DNA of 64,000 nucleotides from Lachnospiraceae bacterium (GCA_017439665.1 JAFSIS010000001.1:1-64000), one strand, 5' to 3'; counted from the stretch's first letter, positions 27,093-37,063 are shown. Notes: a model not told the origin generated them from the sequence alone. Made by a program: numbers and translations.

Positions 27093-28178
27093 CTATTCTT
27101 TACCGGAAAGAAAGTTCAGATAGCTGACTACCATAAGAGCAATTTTAAAGGTCAGAGCATCATCAAAATTGCGAATATCCAGTCCTGTTTCCTTCTGCAG
27201 CTTCTCGATCCGATAAACCAGGGTATTTCGATGGATGTAAAGCTGCCTTGAGGTTTCTGATACATTCAGGCTGTTTTCAAAAAACTTCTGAATGGTGATG
27301 AGAGTTTCTTCATCCAGCTTGTCCGGAAGACGATCACCAAAGATCTCTTCCATAAACATTCTGCAAAGATTATCCGGAAGCTGGTAGATCAAACGTCCGA
27401 TCCCCAGATGTTTATAGGAGATCACTTTTTTACCTGCATCAAATATTCTTCCCACATCCATAGCCATCTTTGCTTCCTTGTAGGATTTAGAAAGCTCCTT
27501 TAACTCATTTACCTCAGTTCCATAAGCTACCCTTGCCTTCAGCATGGCTTCCGTATTCAGCATATCTACGATCATCTGTGCGACTTGATGGATGTCCTGA
27601 TCATCCTCTTCCTTCTGCAGGGATTTGATCAGAATAACCCCCTGTTCATCCACAGCAACTACATAGTCACCGTTCTGCTGGGAAAAGAGGCTGCGCATCA
27701 TTTCCATTACCCCATTTTCTTTTTCCATCTTCGTCTCAATCAGAAAAACTACCCTTCTTCCTTCCACATTGATGTGAAGGCGTTTGGCCCGGTTATAGAT
27801 ATCTACCAGTAAAAGGTTATCCAAAATCAGGTTTTGAAAATAGTTGGTACGGTCATACCTTTCCTTATAAGCCACCGTCAGAGTCTTAATCTGACTGACG
27901 GCAATTTTTGCCACCATATAGACGTTATCATCATTTCCGCAGGCAGTAAGAATATAGGCCTCTCTGCCTTCCTCTTCCACCTTTAAGAGATGGCATTCGC
28001 CCACTACCTGTGACTGAGCTGCAGAATCAGCAAAAGAAGCCAGTACCTCGTTTTGAACGGGTGCAGCCCCGGAGGTCATCGCCAGGCGTATTCCTTCTAT
28101 ACTATATAAAGCCAGTTCGACTTTGGTAATATCCCTTAATTCTTCCAGACAGTTCTGTATAATTTGATTTGTCAGCAT
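27093..28178 (-). CDS. CdaR/PucR-type transcriptional regulator, about 361 aa
   Basis: C-terminal PucR helix-turn-helix (NVSETSRQLYIHRNTLVYRIEKLQKETGLD, ending about 20 residues from the C-terminus) after a GGDEF-like/GAF sensor region. Relatives are sugar-diacid or purine regulators. I place the start at 28178, where GGAG is 6 nt upstream; ATG codons at 28199 and 28214 are alternatives. It lies directly downstream of the MsmX-type ATPase gene, separated by a hairpin, and may regulate sugar uptake. Confidence 0.82.
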   Translation of the reverse strand: MLTNQIIQNCLEELRDITKVELALYSIEGIRLAMTSGAAPVQNEVLASFADSAAQSQVVGECHLLKVEEEGREAYILTACGNDDNVYMVAKIAVSQIKTLTVAYKERYDRTNYFQNLILDNLLLVDIYNRAKRLHINVEGRRVVFLIETKMEKENGVMEMMRSLFSQQNGDYVVAVDEQGVILIKSLQKEEDDQDIHQVAQMIVDMLNTEAMLKARVAYGTEVNELKELSKSYKEAKMAMDVGRIFDAGKKVISYKHLGIGRLIYQLPDNLCRMFMEEIFGDRLPDKLDEETLITIQKFFENSLNVSETSRQLYIHRNTLVYRIEKLQKETGLDIRNFDDALTFKIALMVVSYLNFLSGKE

Positions 28179-28214
28179 GCACAACTCCGTTTCTTTCATG
28201 GCCTTAAGTAACAA

Positions 28215-28244
28215 GGGTGCCAGAAGTCGTTGCTTCTGACACCC
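28215..28244 (-). terminator. Hairpin after the MsmX-type gene
   Basis: 12-bp stem 28244-28233 with 28226-28215, loop of 6. The following T-run is weak (TTGTTACTT), so partial read-through into the cdaR-like gene is likely. Confidence 0.6.
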
Positions 28245-28257
28245 GCTTTAGTTTGGC

Positions 28258-29367
28258 CTAATTAGTAATAACCTGCTCCGTTTCTTTATCGAAAATGTGA
28301 ATCTTTTCAATATCAAAAGCAAATTTAATCTGATCACCGGGTCTGGAATTGGTACGGGGATCAACTCTTGCCGTAATCGGATATTCTGCAAGATCGAAGT
28401 ATAAGAATACTTCTGCACCCAGCAACTCATATACCTTAACGGTGGACTCAAATACACATTTTGCATTGGCAATATACACTTCGGAATCATATACATCTTC
28501 AGGACGAATACCAAAGGTAACAATCTTGCCGTCGTATCCGCCTTCAATCACCTTCTTAGCCTTTGCAGGAGGAAGGGGAATGGATTTATCTGCAATTTCC
28601 AGGCTTGCCTCTTCTCCGTTAACCTTAACCTTCGCATCCATAAAGTTCATCTGAGGGGACCCCATGAAGCCTGCTACAAACAGGTTCTGAGGCTTCTCAT
28701 AGAGATTCTGGGGAGTATCTACCTGCTGAACTACACCGTCCTTCATTACTACGATTCTGGTACCCAGAGTCATGGCCTCTGTCTGATCATGGGTAACGTA
28801 GATGATGGTGGTACCCAGTCTCTGATGTAATTTTGCAATTTCGATACGCATCTGCACACGAAGCTTTGCATCCAGGTTGGATAAAGGCTCATCCATCAGG
28901 AAAACCTTGGGGTTACGAACGATAGCACGTCCCATGGCAACACGCTGTCTCTGTCCACCGGATAAAGCCTTGGGCTTACGATCAAGAAGAGTGGTCAGAT
29001 CCAGGATTCTGGCTGCTTCCTTAACCATCTTATCGATTTCGTCCTTAGGAACCTTTCTCAATTTCAGACCAAATGCCATATTATCATATACGGTCATATG
29101 GGGGTATAATGCATAGTTCTGGAAAACCATGGCAATATCTCTGTCCTTGGGTTCAACATCATTCATTACCTTATCACCGATCTTCAGTTCTCCGGAAGAA
29201 ATGTCCTCCAGACCTGCGATCATACGAAGTGTAGTAGACTTTCCACATCCGGAAGGACCTACGAAAATGATGAATTCCTTGTCTTCAATTTCCAGATTGA
29301 AGTTCTTTACTGCTTCAAATCCGTTAGGGTATACCTTGCAGATGTTGGTTAAAGATAAACTTGCCAT
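28258..29367 (-). CDS. msmX: Multi-sugar ABC transporter ATPase (MsmX/UgpC type), 369 aa
   Basis: ATP-hydrolysing subunit for CUT1 sugar importers. Walker A GPSGCGKST (about 38-46), signature LSGGQRQR (about 135-142), Walker B VFLMDEPLSNLD, H-loop THDQ, and a C-terminal regulatory domain with the TOBE motif GIRPEDV. It is not next to any permease gene. In Firmicutes one such ATPase serves several transporters, and the nan transporter here (51023-54444) lacks its own ATPase, so they are likely partners. Confidence 0.93.
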   Translation of the reverse strand: MASLSLTNICKVYPNGFEAVKNFNLEIEDKEFIIFVGPSGCGKSTTLRMIAGLEDISSGELKIGDKVMNDVEPKDRDIAMVFQNYALYPHMTVYDNMAFGLKLRKVPKDEIDKMVKEAARILDLTTLLDRKPKALSGGQRQRVAMGRAIVRNPKVFLMDEPLSNLDAKLRVQMRIEIAKLHQRLGTTIIYVTHDQTEAMTLGTRIVVMKDGVVQQVDTPQNLYEKPQNLFVAGFMGSPQMNFMDAKVKVNGEEASLEIADKSIPLPPAKAKKVIEGGYDGKIVTFGIRPEDVYDSEVYIANAKCVFESTVKVYELLGAEVFLYFDLAEYPITARVDPRTNSRPGDQIKFAFDIEKIHIFDKETEQVITN

Positions 29368-29610
29368 TATATGCTTCCTCCTGTTTTCACGGCATTCGCC
29401 TTATTTTTCACAATCCGGTAAAAACCAAACTGTTACCTTTATTTCACTGTTTTCAGTATAACGAATACCCGTTTTTCTCACCATGCCACTATTCCACAAA
29501 GATTTTTAGTTTTTCTATACATTTTGCCAGAATGACTCCTGCTTATTTTTTCCACTGGAGTAAAACGGTTTTTCTAAGGAAACGCTGATTAAATCAGTGC
29601 TTCCTTAAAG

Positions 29611-30258
29611 TTATTCTCTTTCTGCGCATTCCTCTTCCTCACCGCCTTCTTCCCGGGGCTCATACCGTTTGAAGATTCCCTTCCAGATAAAGCTTGCCAG
29701 ATAGGCCGGACCGGAAATCCCCAATAAAATCCACACTCCCACCAGTGTTCCGTGAAGAGGAACAACAAAAACAGGCAGGATATAGATAATGGCCAGCAAT
29801 ATGGTACGCAGCAGATGGATGATGCTCATTAAAAAAGCATTTTTTATGGTATTTAGTATGGTATTGTTAAAACGGCTGAGCAGAGGAAAAACATACATTG
29901 CCGTAAGACAGACGAAAAAATAAAGAGCATATACGATTGCGATTACCAGCCTTGGAAAATCCACAAGATTAAAAATCCTGATATCCAGAAAAAACAAAAA
30001 ACTGATCGCAAGAAAAATCAGCCAGATTATTGTGGCCTGTTTAAAATTCTGTTTAAAAGCCCTGAAAAAATCCTTAATAATATAGCCTTCCTCATCTCTG
30101 GTCATTCTCAACGTAACGTAGTGGAGTGCGGTTATGGATGCCCCTATGGTAACGATTGGTATGCAGCATAACAGACAGATCAGATTTAAAACGACTACAT
30201 CCGTTAAATCATTTAAAAACTGGACCAAAGGATTGTCCAGACTAAATAACCCTTTCAA
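29611..30258 (-). CDS. DUF624 (YesL-family) membrane protein, 215 aa
   Basis: Five or six helices with the family start SLDNPLVQFLNDLTDVVVLNL and GASITALHYVTLRMTRDEEGYI. YesL proteins usually accompany CUT1 sugar transporters; role unknown. The C-terminus is unusually acidic (EEGGEEEECAERE). It is upstream of msmX on the same strand with a gap of about 240 nt that holds an imperfect hairpin at 29576-29606 and a possible TATACT -10 for msmX. Confidence 0.85.
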   Translation of the reverse strand: MKGLFSLDNPLVQFLNDLTDVVVLNLICLLCCIPIVTIGASITALHYVTLRMTRDEEGYIIKDFFRAFKQNFKQATIIWLIFLAISFLFFLDIRIFNLVDFPRLVIAIVYALYFFVCLTAMYVFPLLSRFNNTILNTIKNAFLMSIIHLLRTILLAIIYILPVFVVPLHGTLVGVWILLGISGPAYLASFIWKGIFKRYEPREEGGEEEECAERE

Positions 30259-30288
30259 CCTTTCCCTCTCTTTCCGCCACCGAAGCAG

Positions 30289-30771
30289 CTAAAAATTCAT
30301 TTTCATGGGTGTATAGAGTATACCTTCTTTTTCCTGCTGGTCCGCCAGATCCCAAAAACCAATCTTATGATAAAACCCAAGGGCATAGGGAGCAGCATTC
30401 ACCGTCATATAGTGCATATCTCCTTCTTTGGACAGCCAGGTCTCCAAAGCTCCTACCAGAGATGACCCAACTCCCTGCCTGTGATAATCTCCATCTACAA
30501 ATAACAGAGAAATATGGCATCTGCTTCTCAGGGTGATCAAACCAATAATCTTCTCTTCGTCCAGAGCCAGTATCATGGTATATTCTCCTTTAAGAAACAT
30601 CTTTTTCAGCCACTGGTCAGAAATAAAATCCCGAAAGCTTTCTATTCCCTCTGCTGTATAATCTCTGGCTTCAAACTGTAAAAAGGTTCTCCAGGCCAGC
30701 TCCATAGCCTCTTCCCAGTCACTCTCAACAGCCATCCTTATGGAATAATTATGTGTTGTTTTCCTTTGCAT
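30289..30771 (-). CDS. GNAT-family N-acetyltransferase, 160 aa
   Basis: Acetyl-CoA-binding motif HRQGVGSSLVGALETWL (about 95-111) and ISLLFVDGDY beta strand, then VNAAPYALGFYHKIGF, standard GNAT order. Substrate unknown. Confidence 0.88.
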   Translation of the reverse strand: MQRKTTHNYSIRMAVESDWEEAMELAWRTFLQFEARDYTAEGIESFRDFISDQWLKKMFLKGEYTMILALDEEKIIGLITLRSRCHISLLFVDGDYHRQGVGSSLVGALETWLSKEGDMHYMTVNAAPYALGFYHKIGFWDLADQQEKEGILYTPMKMNF

Positions 30772-30784
30772 AAGTGGTTTTCCT

Positions 30785-30821
30785 TTAAAAAGGGATAAAA
30801 CGATATCTTCGTCTTATCCCT
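30785..30821 (-). terminator. metG terminator
   Basis: AGGGATAA-type 12-bp stem (30821-30810 with 30802-30791), loop of 7, followed by TTTTT on the minus strand. Confidence 0.8.
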
Positions 30822-30839
30822 CTAAATTTTACTGCCACG

Positions 30840-32792
30840 TTAACAGATTTCTGCCCCCGACGGCATATCCTTTTCCGGTGTAAGAAGGGCAAGCTTCCCT
30901 TCCTCATCCTCAGCACAAAGGAGCATTCCTTCTGAAAGCACCCCTGCAAGAGTTGCCGGTTTCAGATTTACCAGAACCATTACCTTCTTACCTACCATCT
31001 CTTCTGCGGTATAGTGCTGTTTGATTCCGGATACGATCTGTTTTACCTGGCTGCCAATCTGTACCTGGCTGCACAGCAGCTTCCTGGATTTTTTTACCTC
31101 TTCACAGGCAATAATCTTACCAACCCTGAACTGCAGCTTGTCAAAATCCTCATAGGAGATCTCTGCCTTGGCCGGGATATCGATCACCGGTTCTGCCGGT
31201 TCTTCATTTACCTTATTTCTTTCGGCAAACATGGCCTCTGCTTTTTCCAGCACTTCCTTTTCATCCAGACGGGCAAAAAGAATCTCCGGTTTGTCAGTTA
31301 CCTTATTTCCCTTCGGATAGAGACCAAAACGATCCAGCTCATCAAAGCTCCTCAATGAAGTATTCAGCTGGGAAACGATCCGGCCGGATGTAGAAGGCAT
31401 AAAAGGCTCCAGTAAAGAGGCCCCGATAACAATGCTTTCCACCAGGTTATACAGTACCTCACTGAGACGGTCCTTCTTTGCTTCATCCTTGGCCAATACC
31501 CAGGGTTCAGTTTCATCAATATATTTATTGCAGCGTTTAAACAGGGCAAAAATTTCGGTCATGGCATCTGCTACCCTGAGCTCATCCATTTTTGCCGTAG
31601 CCTTTGCCTGTACGGAAAGCACCAGAGATTTAAGCTCCTCATCTACTGACTCGGTTATTCCGGTACGCTCTACTACTCCATCAAAATATTTATTGCTCAT
31701 GGAAATGGTCCGGTTCACCAGATTCCCCAGAGTATTGGCAAGGTCAGAATTCATTCTTTCCACCATCAATTCCCAGGAGATCACACCGTCATTATCAAAG
31801 GGCATTTCATGAAGGACAAAATAACGGACAGCATCCACACCAAAAAAGGAAACCAGGTCATCTGCATAGAGAACGTTTCCTTTGGATTTACTCATTTTTC
31901 CATCACCCTGTAAGAGCCAGGGATGGCCGAAAATCTGCTTAGGCAGAGGCTCACCCAGAGCCATCAGGAAAATTGGCCAGTAAATCGTATGGAAACGGAT
32001 AATATCCTTTCCGATCAAGTGCAAATCTGCAGGCCAGAGCTTCTTATACTGCTCACTGCTGCTTTCTACATCATAACCAATACCGGTAATGTAGTTGGAG
32101 AGGGCATCCAGCCACACGTAAACTACATGCTTGTCATCAAAATCTACCGGGATTCCCCATTTAAAGGAGCTTCTGGATACACAAAGATCCTGAAGGCCGG
32201 GAAGAAGGAAATTGTTCATCATCTCATTCTTACGGGATACCGGCTGAATAAATTCAGGATGGGTATTGATATGTTCGATCAATCTGTCGGCATATTTGCT
32301 CATTTTAAAGAAATATGCCTCCTCCTGGGCAGGCTTTACCTCTCTGCCACAGTCCGGACATTTACCATCCACCAGCTGAGAGGTGGTCCAGAAGGACTCA
32401 CAGGGTGTACAGTACATTCCTTCATAGGAGCTTTTATAGATATCTCCCTGATCGTAAAAGCGTTTAAAAATCTTTTGTATCTGCTTCTTATGATCCTCGT
32501 CCGTTGTACGGATGAATTTATCATAGGAAACATCCATCATATCCCAGAGGCCTTTGATCGTAGCTGCAACATCATCCACCAGCTCCTTGGGCGTAATGCC
32601 TGCATCAGCAGCCTTCAGTTCGATCTTCTGCCCATGCTCATCCGTTCCTGTCTGAAAAAAAACATCATAGCCTTCTTTTCGTTTGTATCTTGCAATACTG
32701 TCAGCCAGAATTGCCTCATAGGTATTTCCGATATGAGGTTTGCCGGAACCGTAGGCAATGGCTGTAGTCATGTAAAATTTACCTTTATTCAT
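30840..32792 (-). CDS. metG: Methionyl-tRNA synthetase, 650 aa
   Basis: Class I synthetase. HIGN signature near residue 21, single zinc knuckle CTPCESFWTTSQLVDGKCPDC (split as CxxC and CxxC, about 125-147), KMSKSKGN near 300, anticodon-binding helices, and a C-terminal EMAP/Trbp111-like tRNA-binding domain (about 545-650). No T-box leader is visible upstream. Followed by its own terminator. Confidence 0.97.
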   Translation of the reverse strand: MNKGKFYMTTAIAYGSGKPHIGNTYEAILADSIARYKRKEGYDVFFQTGTDEHGQKIELKAADAGITPKELVDDVAATIKGLWDMMDVSYDKFIRTTDEDHKKQIQKIFKRFYDQGDIYKSSYEGMYCTPCESFWTTSQLVDGKCPDCGREVKPAQEEAYFFKMSKYADRLIEHINTHPEFIQPVSRKNEMMNNFLLPGLQDLCVSRSSFKWGIPVDFDDKHVVYVWLDALSNYITGIGYDVESSSEQYKKLWPADLHLIGKDIIRFHTIYWPIFLMALGEPLPKQIFGHPWLLQGDGKMSKSKGNVLYADDLVSFFGVDAVRYFVLHEMPFDNDGVISWELMVERMNSDLANTLGNLVNRTISMSNKYFDGVVERTGITESVDEELKSLVLSVQAKATAKMDELRVADAMTEIFALFKRCNKYIDETEPWVLAKDEAKKDRLSEVLYNLVESIVIGASLLEPFMPSTSGRIVSQLNTSLRSFDELDRFGLYPKGNKVTDKPEILFARLDEKEVLEKAEAMFAERNKVNEEPAEPVIDIPAKAEISYEDFDKLQFRVGKIIACEEVKKSRKLLCSQVQIGSQVKQIVSGIKQHYTAEEMVGKKVMVLVNLKPATLAGVLSEGMLLCAEDEEGKLALLTPEKDMPSGAEIC

Positions 32793-32863
32793 TCTTCCTC
32801 ACATTCTGCTGCCTGGCAGCATCTTCCTTTTATATCGTTTATTTCTCTTCACTGCTCCTGCCA

Positions 32864-33514
32864 TCAGGCCAGTTTTTCCATAAACAGAGCTGCTTTCTTT
32901 CCCGTCTCTTCTCCGAAAACTGCAGAACCTGCAACGATGACGTTGGCACCCGCCTGAAGAACCGTATCTACATTCTCCAGATTGATTCCTCCATCTACCT
33001 CCAGATCAATATCTCTGCCGCTTTCTTCAATCATCGCCCTTACCTGTCTGATCTTCTCTGTGGAGCTTTCAATGTATTTCTGTCCTCCAAATCCCGGTTC
33101 CACACTCATCAAAAGAATCATCTCCACCTGGTCCAGATAGGGCCTAAGACTCTCTGCGGGAGTATTGGGTTTGATCGTAAGCCCGGCTTTTATTCCACAG
33201 GCATGAATCTTATCCAGAGTTTCCTTCACGTCACTACAGGCCTCCAGATGAACGGTAATAATATCTGCTCCCGCCTTAACAAATTCTTCAATATAGCGGA
33301 TGGGCTCTTCGATCATCAGATGTACATCAAAAATAATTTGGGATGCCTTCCGAATGGATGCGATTACCGGCATACCAAAGGAAATGGATGGAACAAATTT
33401 ACCATCCATAACATCCACATGAAGATATTTTGCACCGGCCTGTTCCACTGCCAGAATTTCTTCCCTGAGACGGGTAAAATCCGCTGACAGCATAGAGGGT
33501 GATAAAATATTCAT
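32864..33514 (-). CDS. rpe: Ribulose-phosphate 3-epimerase, 216 aa
   Basis: TIM-barrel pentose phosphate enzyme. LSADFTRL, HVDVMDGKFVPSISFG (metal His and catalytic Asp), HLMIEEP, MSVEPGFGGQ and the second catalytic Asp in EVDGGI are all present. Grouped with the transketolase genes just upstream. Confidence 0.97.
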   Translation of the reverse strand: MNILSPSMLSADFTRLREEILAVEQAGAKYLHVDVMDGKFVPSISFGMPVIASIRKASQIIFDVHLMIEEPIRYIEEFVKAGADIITVHLEACSDVKETLDKIHACGIKAGLTIKPNTPAESLRPYLDQVEMILLMSVEPGFGGQKYIESSTEKIRQVRAMIEESGRDIDLEVDGGINLENVDTVLQAGANVIVAGSAVFGEETGKKAALFMEKLA

Positions 33515-33603
33515 AGTTTCCTCTCTCTTTCCTCGCTGAAGGGTTCAAAATTCATCCTGTAAAAATTCTCTACAGAACTGACTCGAAAATCCTGCTGATT
33601 TCC

Positions 33604-34545
33604 TTACTTTAAAAAATCTTTCACCTGTTCATACACACCATTTCCATCCAGTCTGTATTTTGCCAGAAGCTGGTCAGCGGGACCGGATTCTCCATATACA
33701 TCCTGAATACCAATACGGCATACCTTCGTAGGCAGTTTCGCTGATAAGACTTCACAGACTGCACTTCCCAGACCGCCAATTACGGAATGCTCTTCTACCG
33801 TCACTACTTTTTTGGTTTTTCCTGCAGAGGCAATGATCATATCCTCATCCAGGGGTTTGATGGTATGAATATTGATCACTTCTGCACTGATCCCTTCTTC
33901 CGCCAGCTTTTTGGATGCTTCCAGAGAAGAGTTTACCATCAGACCGGTGGCCACGATGGTTACATCCGTACCTTCCCGTAAAAGCTGTCCCTTGCCCAGC
34001 TCAAAATGGTAATCCTCATGGTCATTAATAACCGGTACATTGGCACGACCAAAACGCAGATATACAGGCCCCTGATATTCAATAGCCGCCTTCACTGCTT
34101 CCATAGCCTCCACATAGTCTGCAGGATTAATGACTACCATACCCGGAATGCTGCGCATCAGAGCAATATCCTCATTACACTGATGGGAGGCTCCGTCTTC
34201 TCCTACGGTAATTCCCGCATGTGTGGCGCCAATCTTTACATTTAATTTTGTATAACCAACAGAGTTACGGATCTGCTCATAAGCTCTTCCCGTTGCAAAC
34301 ATGGCAAAGGAACTGGCAAAAACCACTTTTCCTGCTGCTGCCAGTCCTGCAGCCACACCGATCATATTTGCTTCAGCGATACCACAGTCAAAAAATCTGT
34401 CCGGATAGGCCTTCTGGAACATTCCGGTCTTGGTAGAGGCTGCCAGGTCCGCATCCAATACTACCAGATCAGGATAGATGGCTCCACAGTCTACCAATCC
34501 CTGTCCATAACCTTCTCTGGTTGCTTTTTTCTTTATTTCCGGCAT
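33604..34545 (-). CDS. Transketolase, C-terminal subunit, 313 aa
   Basis: Pyrimidine-binding and C-terminal domains of a split transketolase. FASSFAMFATGRAYEQIRNSVGY and GATHAGITVGEDGASHQ are hallmarks. It overlaps the N-terminal subunit gene by 13 nt, so both halves are made together and form the thiamine-diphosphate site at their interface. Confidence 0.95.
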   Translation of the reverse strand: MPEIKKKATREGYGQGLVDCGAIYPDLVVLDADLAASTKTGMFQKAYPDRFFDCGIAEANMIGVAAGLAAAGKVVFASSFAMFATGRAYEQIRNSVGYTKLNVKIGATHAGITVGEDGASHQCNEDIALMRSIPGMVVINPADYVEAMEAVKAAIEYQGPVYLRFGRANVPVINDHEDYHFELGKGQLLREGTDVTIVATGLMVNSSLEASKKLAEEGISAEVINIHTIKPLDEDMIIASAGKTKKVVTVEEHSVIGGLGSAVCEVLSAKLPTKVCRIGIQDVYGESGPADQLLAKYRLDGNGVYEQVKDFLK

Positions 34546-35369
34546 AATTCTTCACCTGTCCTTTCCAGCTCCTGCAAAGCAGCTTCACACTGTTCATCAT
34601 TGGGTGCACTGCCATGCCATGCGGCATTGTTTTCCATAAAGGAGACTCCTTTACCCTTTACACTCTTTGCAATGATCGCAGTCGGCTTATCTTTCGTTTC
34701 TTTTGCTTCCTTAAATGCAGCCCTGAGAGAGTCAAAGTCATGGGCGTCTGCAGTTACAACATGAAAATTGAAGGCTGCAAATTTGTCTTCCAAAGGATAA
34801 GGAGAGCAGACTTCATCTATCTTACCGTCGATCTGGAGATTATTGTTATCTACGATCACAACCAGATTGTCCAGCTTTCTGAAACCGGCAAACATTGCTG
34901 CTTCCCATACCTGGCCTTCCTGAATCTCTCCATCTCCCAACAGCGTATAGACACGATAATCCTTTTTATCCATCTTCCCGGCAAGAGCCATTCCCACAGC
35001 TGCAGATATTCCCTGACCCAGAGAGCCGGTTGACATATCAATTCCGGGGGTCTTTTTCATGTCCGGATGTCCCTGCAGATAAGATCCCAGCTTTCTTAAG
35101 GTCAACAGATCATCCACCGGTAAATAGCCCTTCAGAGCCAGAGTCGAGTAGAGTCCTGGAGCTGTATGCCCCTTGGACAGTACAAACCTGTCTCTGTCAG
35201 CAGCTTTGGGATCTTTCGGATCCACATTCATTTCTTCAAAATATAAATAAGTAAAAATATCGGCTGCTGAAAGTGAACCACCGGGATGCCCTGCCTTCGC
35301 ACTGTGTACGGATCTGATAATATTTTTGCGAACTTCATTCGCCGTTATCTGTAGTTCTAAATTCGTCAT
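34533..35369 (-). CDS. Transketolase, N-terminal subunit, 278 aa
   Basis: Thiamine diphosphate-binding half. SAKAGHPGGSLSAADI, LSKGHTAPGLY, and the GDGEIQEGQVWEAAMFAG ... NN motif for Mg-ThDP. Upstream of the C-terminal half; a TTGAGA/TATAAA-like promoter is possible near 35410-35440 but not strong. Confidence 0.95.
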   Translation of the reverse strand: MTNLELQITANEVRKNIIRSVHSAKAGHPGGSLSAADIFTYLYFEEMNVDPKDPKAADRDRFVLSKGHTAPGLYSTLALKGYLPVDDLLTLRKLGSYLQGHPDMKKTPGIDMSTGSLGQGISAAVGMALAGKMDKKDYRVYTLLGDGEIQEGQVWEAAMFAGFRKLDNLVVIVDNNNLQIDGKIDEVCSPYPLEDKFAAFNFHVVTADAHDFDSLRAAFKEAKETKDKPTAIIAKSVKGKGVSFMENNAAWHGSAPNDEQCEAALQELERTGEELCRK

Positions 35370-35481
35370 GACTGACCCTCCAATATAAATCTTCTGCGAC
35401 TTTTATAGAATACTATACTCTTTCTCAAGAAACAAGCCCTTCATTATACAGAATATTCCTGCTCTTACGGCTGCTTATGCC

Positions 35482-36669
35482 CTATTTTCCCGTATAGGCT
35501 TCGTAAAAAATGAATATTTTATTCCCCTTTTTGGTTTCTGTCATAAAGTGATCCAGACTGCTCATCAGCTCTTTTCCTTCAACCGTATTCCTGACCAGTT
35601 GTCCAATGGCTTCTGCCATTCCCCCGGCATCCTGCTTTACCGTCCCTGTCATCTTTCCTTCAGTGATCAGCCTGACCGCAGCCTCAACTGCATCTACTCC
35701 GAATACAGGAATCGTTGTACTTTTGCTGTTTCCCAAATTATAACCGGCTTCATTTAAGGCATTAATTACCCCTATTGCCATCTCATCGTTATTACAGATG
35801 ATCAATTCGATCATGTTTCCATTGGCCTCATTGAACTGGATGAGATTATCTGCCATATGACTAAATCCGGCCGTTTCACTCCAGGTTCCCTTCGGATCAG
35901 CCTGATACTTGTCCCCATTGGATGCATCAAAATATTCCAGTTCCGGCTTACCTACATTGATCAAAAGCTCATTCGTATCCTCTACACTGTAGCGTGTACG
36001 GGCTTCTGCCTCTACATTCCCGACTTCTCCCATAAACATGGCATATTGAATAATGCCGTCACCATTCAGATCGATGGTAGAATAGTTTCTCATCAGGTAA
36101 TCCCCGATCATTTTTCCCTGGATATGGCCCGCTTCAGGTGCATTGGTTCCTACGAACACACTTTTCTCATAGCTCATCAGGACAGCTTCTCTCTCCTCTG
36201 TTTCCCCCATTCCCCGGTTAAAGAAAATTACCGGAATATCAACCTCTTTTGCTTTATCAATAATCTCCATGGCAGCTTCTGGACTATTAGGGGTAACAAT
36301 ATTGACGATAAGGATATCGGCTCCCTGGGAAATGGCTATATCAATCTGCCCATTCTGTGTAGTCTGATCCTTATTGCCATCAAAGTTCCAATAGGTTATG
36401 CCCAGCTCATCCAAAATCCCATTTAACGTCATACGTACACTTTCAATATAGGTATCTTCATAGGTATAATAAAAAACTGCAGCCTCGATGTCTTTGGCTA
36501 TCTCTTTTACTTCTTCGGTTTCTGCAGTTTCTTCCGGTTTTATTTCTTCCTCTGCCGCGGTCTCCTCCTTCGGGTCGGAGCTCTCCGGTTTCCCTGACTG
36601 TCCACAGCCTGCCAGGAAGACCAGTATCATTGCTGCTGTCAGTAAAGTCTTCACCAATCTCTTTTTCAT
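35482..36669 (-). CDS. Galactose/glucose-binding lipoprotein paralogue (MglB-like), 395 aa
   Basis: Periplasmic-binding-protein fold lipoprotein: signal with lipobox LAGC, acidic linker, then a ligand domain with the calcium loop DLNGDGIIQY typical of MglB. NRGMG and CNNDEMAIG match sugar contacts in that family. It is the second such binding protein in this locus, preceded by a small membrane protein gene, and may alter specificity of, or sense sugar for, the mgl system. Confidence 0.88.
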   Translation of the reverse strand: MKKRLVKTLLTAAMILVFLAGCGQSGKPESSDPKEETAAEEEIKPEETAETEEVKEIAKDIEAAVFYYTYEDTYIESVRMTLNGILDELGITYWNFDGNKDQTTQNGQIDIAISQGADILIVNIVTPNSPEAAMEIIDKAKEVDIPVIFFNRGMGETEEREAVLMSYEKSVFVGTNAPEAGHIQGKMIGDYLMRNYSTIDLNGDGIIQYAMFMGEVGNVEAEARTRYSVEDTNELLINVGKPELEYFDASNGDKYQADPKGTWSETAGFSHMADNLIQFNEANGNMIELIICNNDEMAIGVINALNEAGYNLGNSKSTTIPVFGVDAVEAAVRLITEGKMTGTVKQDAGGMAEAIGQLVRNTVEGKELMSSLDHFMTETKKGNKIFIFYEAYTGK

Positions 36670-36689
36670 CCTTCTCCCCTCCCGGTAAG

Positions 36690-36953
36690 CTATTCTCCGG
36701 CCTCTTTATCGCTGCCATCATCATATGCTTTGATCTTCCACAAATATATACTGTGACCGAGAATGGTTAGACCAGCTACCAAAAATAATACAATACAGAT
36801 AATTGAAATTATTTTTGTATTTCCTGTGGCCGTATCCAGGCCCGATATCATCTGATAAACCAGATACAAAAGCCATCCCCCTGCAAGTATCCGCATCGTC
36901 AGACTCGCCTGGGTAATGGTTTTTCTGCCCTGGTTATCCTGTTTATTTTCCAT
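36690..36953 (-). CDS. Small membrane protein, 87 aa
   Basis: Two hydrophobic segments (about 19-38 and 46-70) and an acidic tail. ATG at 36953 is preceded by AAGGAG; upstream codons have none. It lies 20 nt upstream of the MglB-like gene and is probably co-transcribed. No known family recognised. Confidence 0.65.
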   Translation of the reverse strand: MENKQDNQGRKTITQASLTMRILAGGWLLYLVYQMISGLDTATGNTKIISIICIVLFLVAGLTILGHSIYLWKIKAYDDGSDKEAGE

Positions 36954-37063
36954 CTGCTTAATTATCTCCTTTTTCCTGCTTTGCCTATAGATATCTATAT
37001 TATACACTTTTTTTTAATAATTCCAACCAGAAAGAATCGGCCTTCCCCCATATTCTTTTTATC

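Noticed and set aside
32793..32863. T-box or SAM riboswitch before metG
   Set aside because: The gap is only about 70 nt with no T-box sequence or suitable stem.
31923..32957. 344-codon plus-strand frame opposite metG and rpe
   Set aside because: Fully antisense to two well-recognised genes and without a ribosome site.
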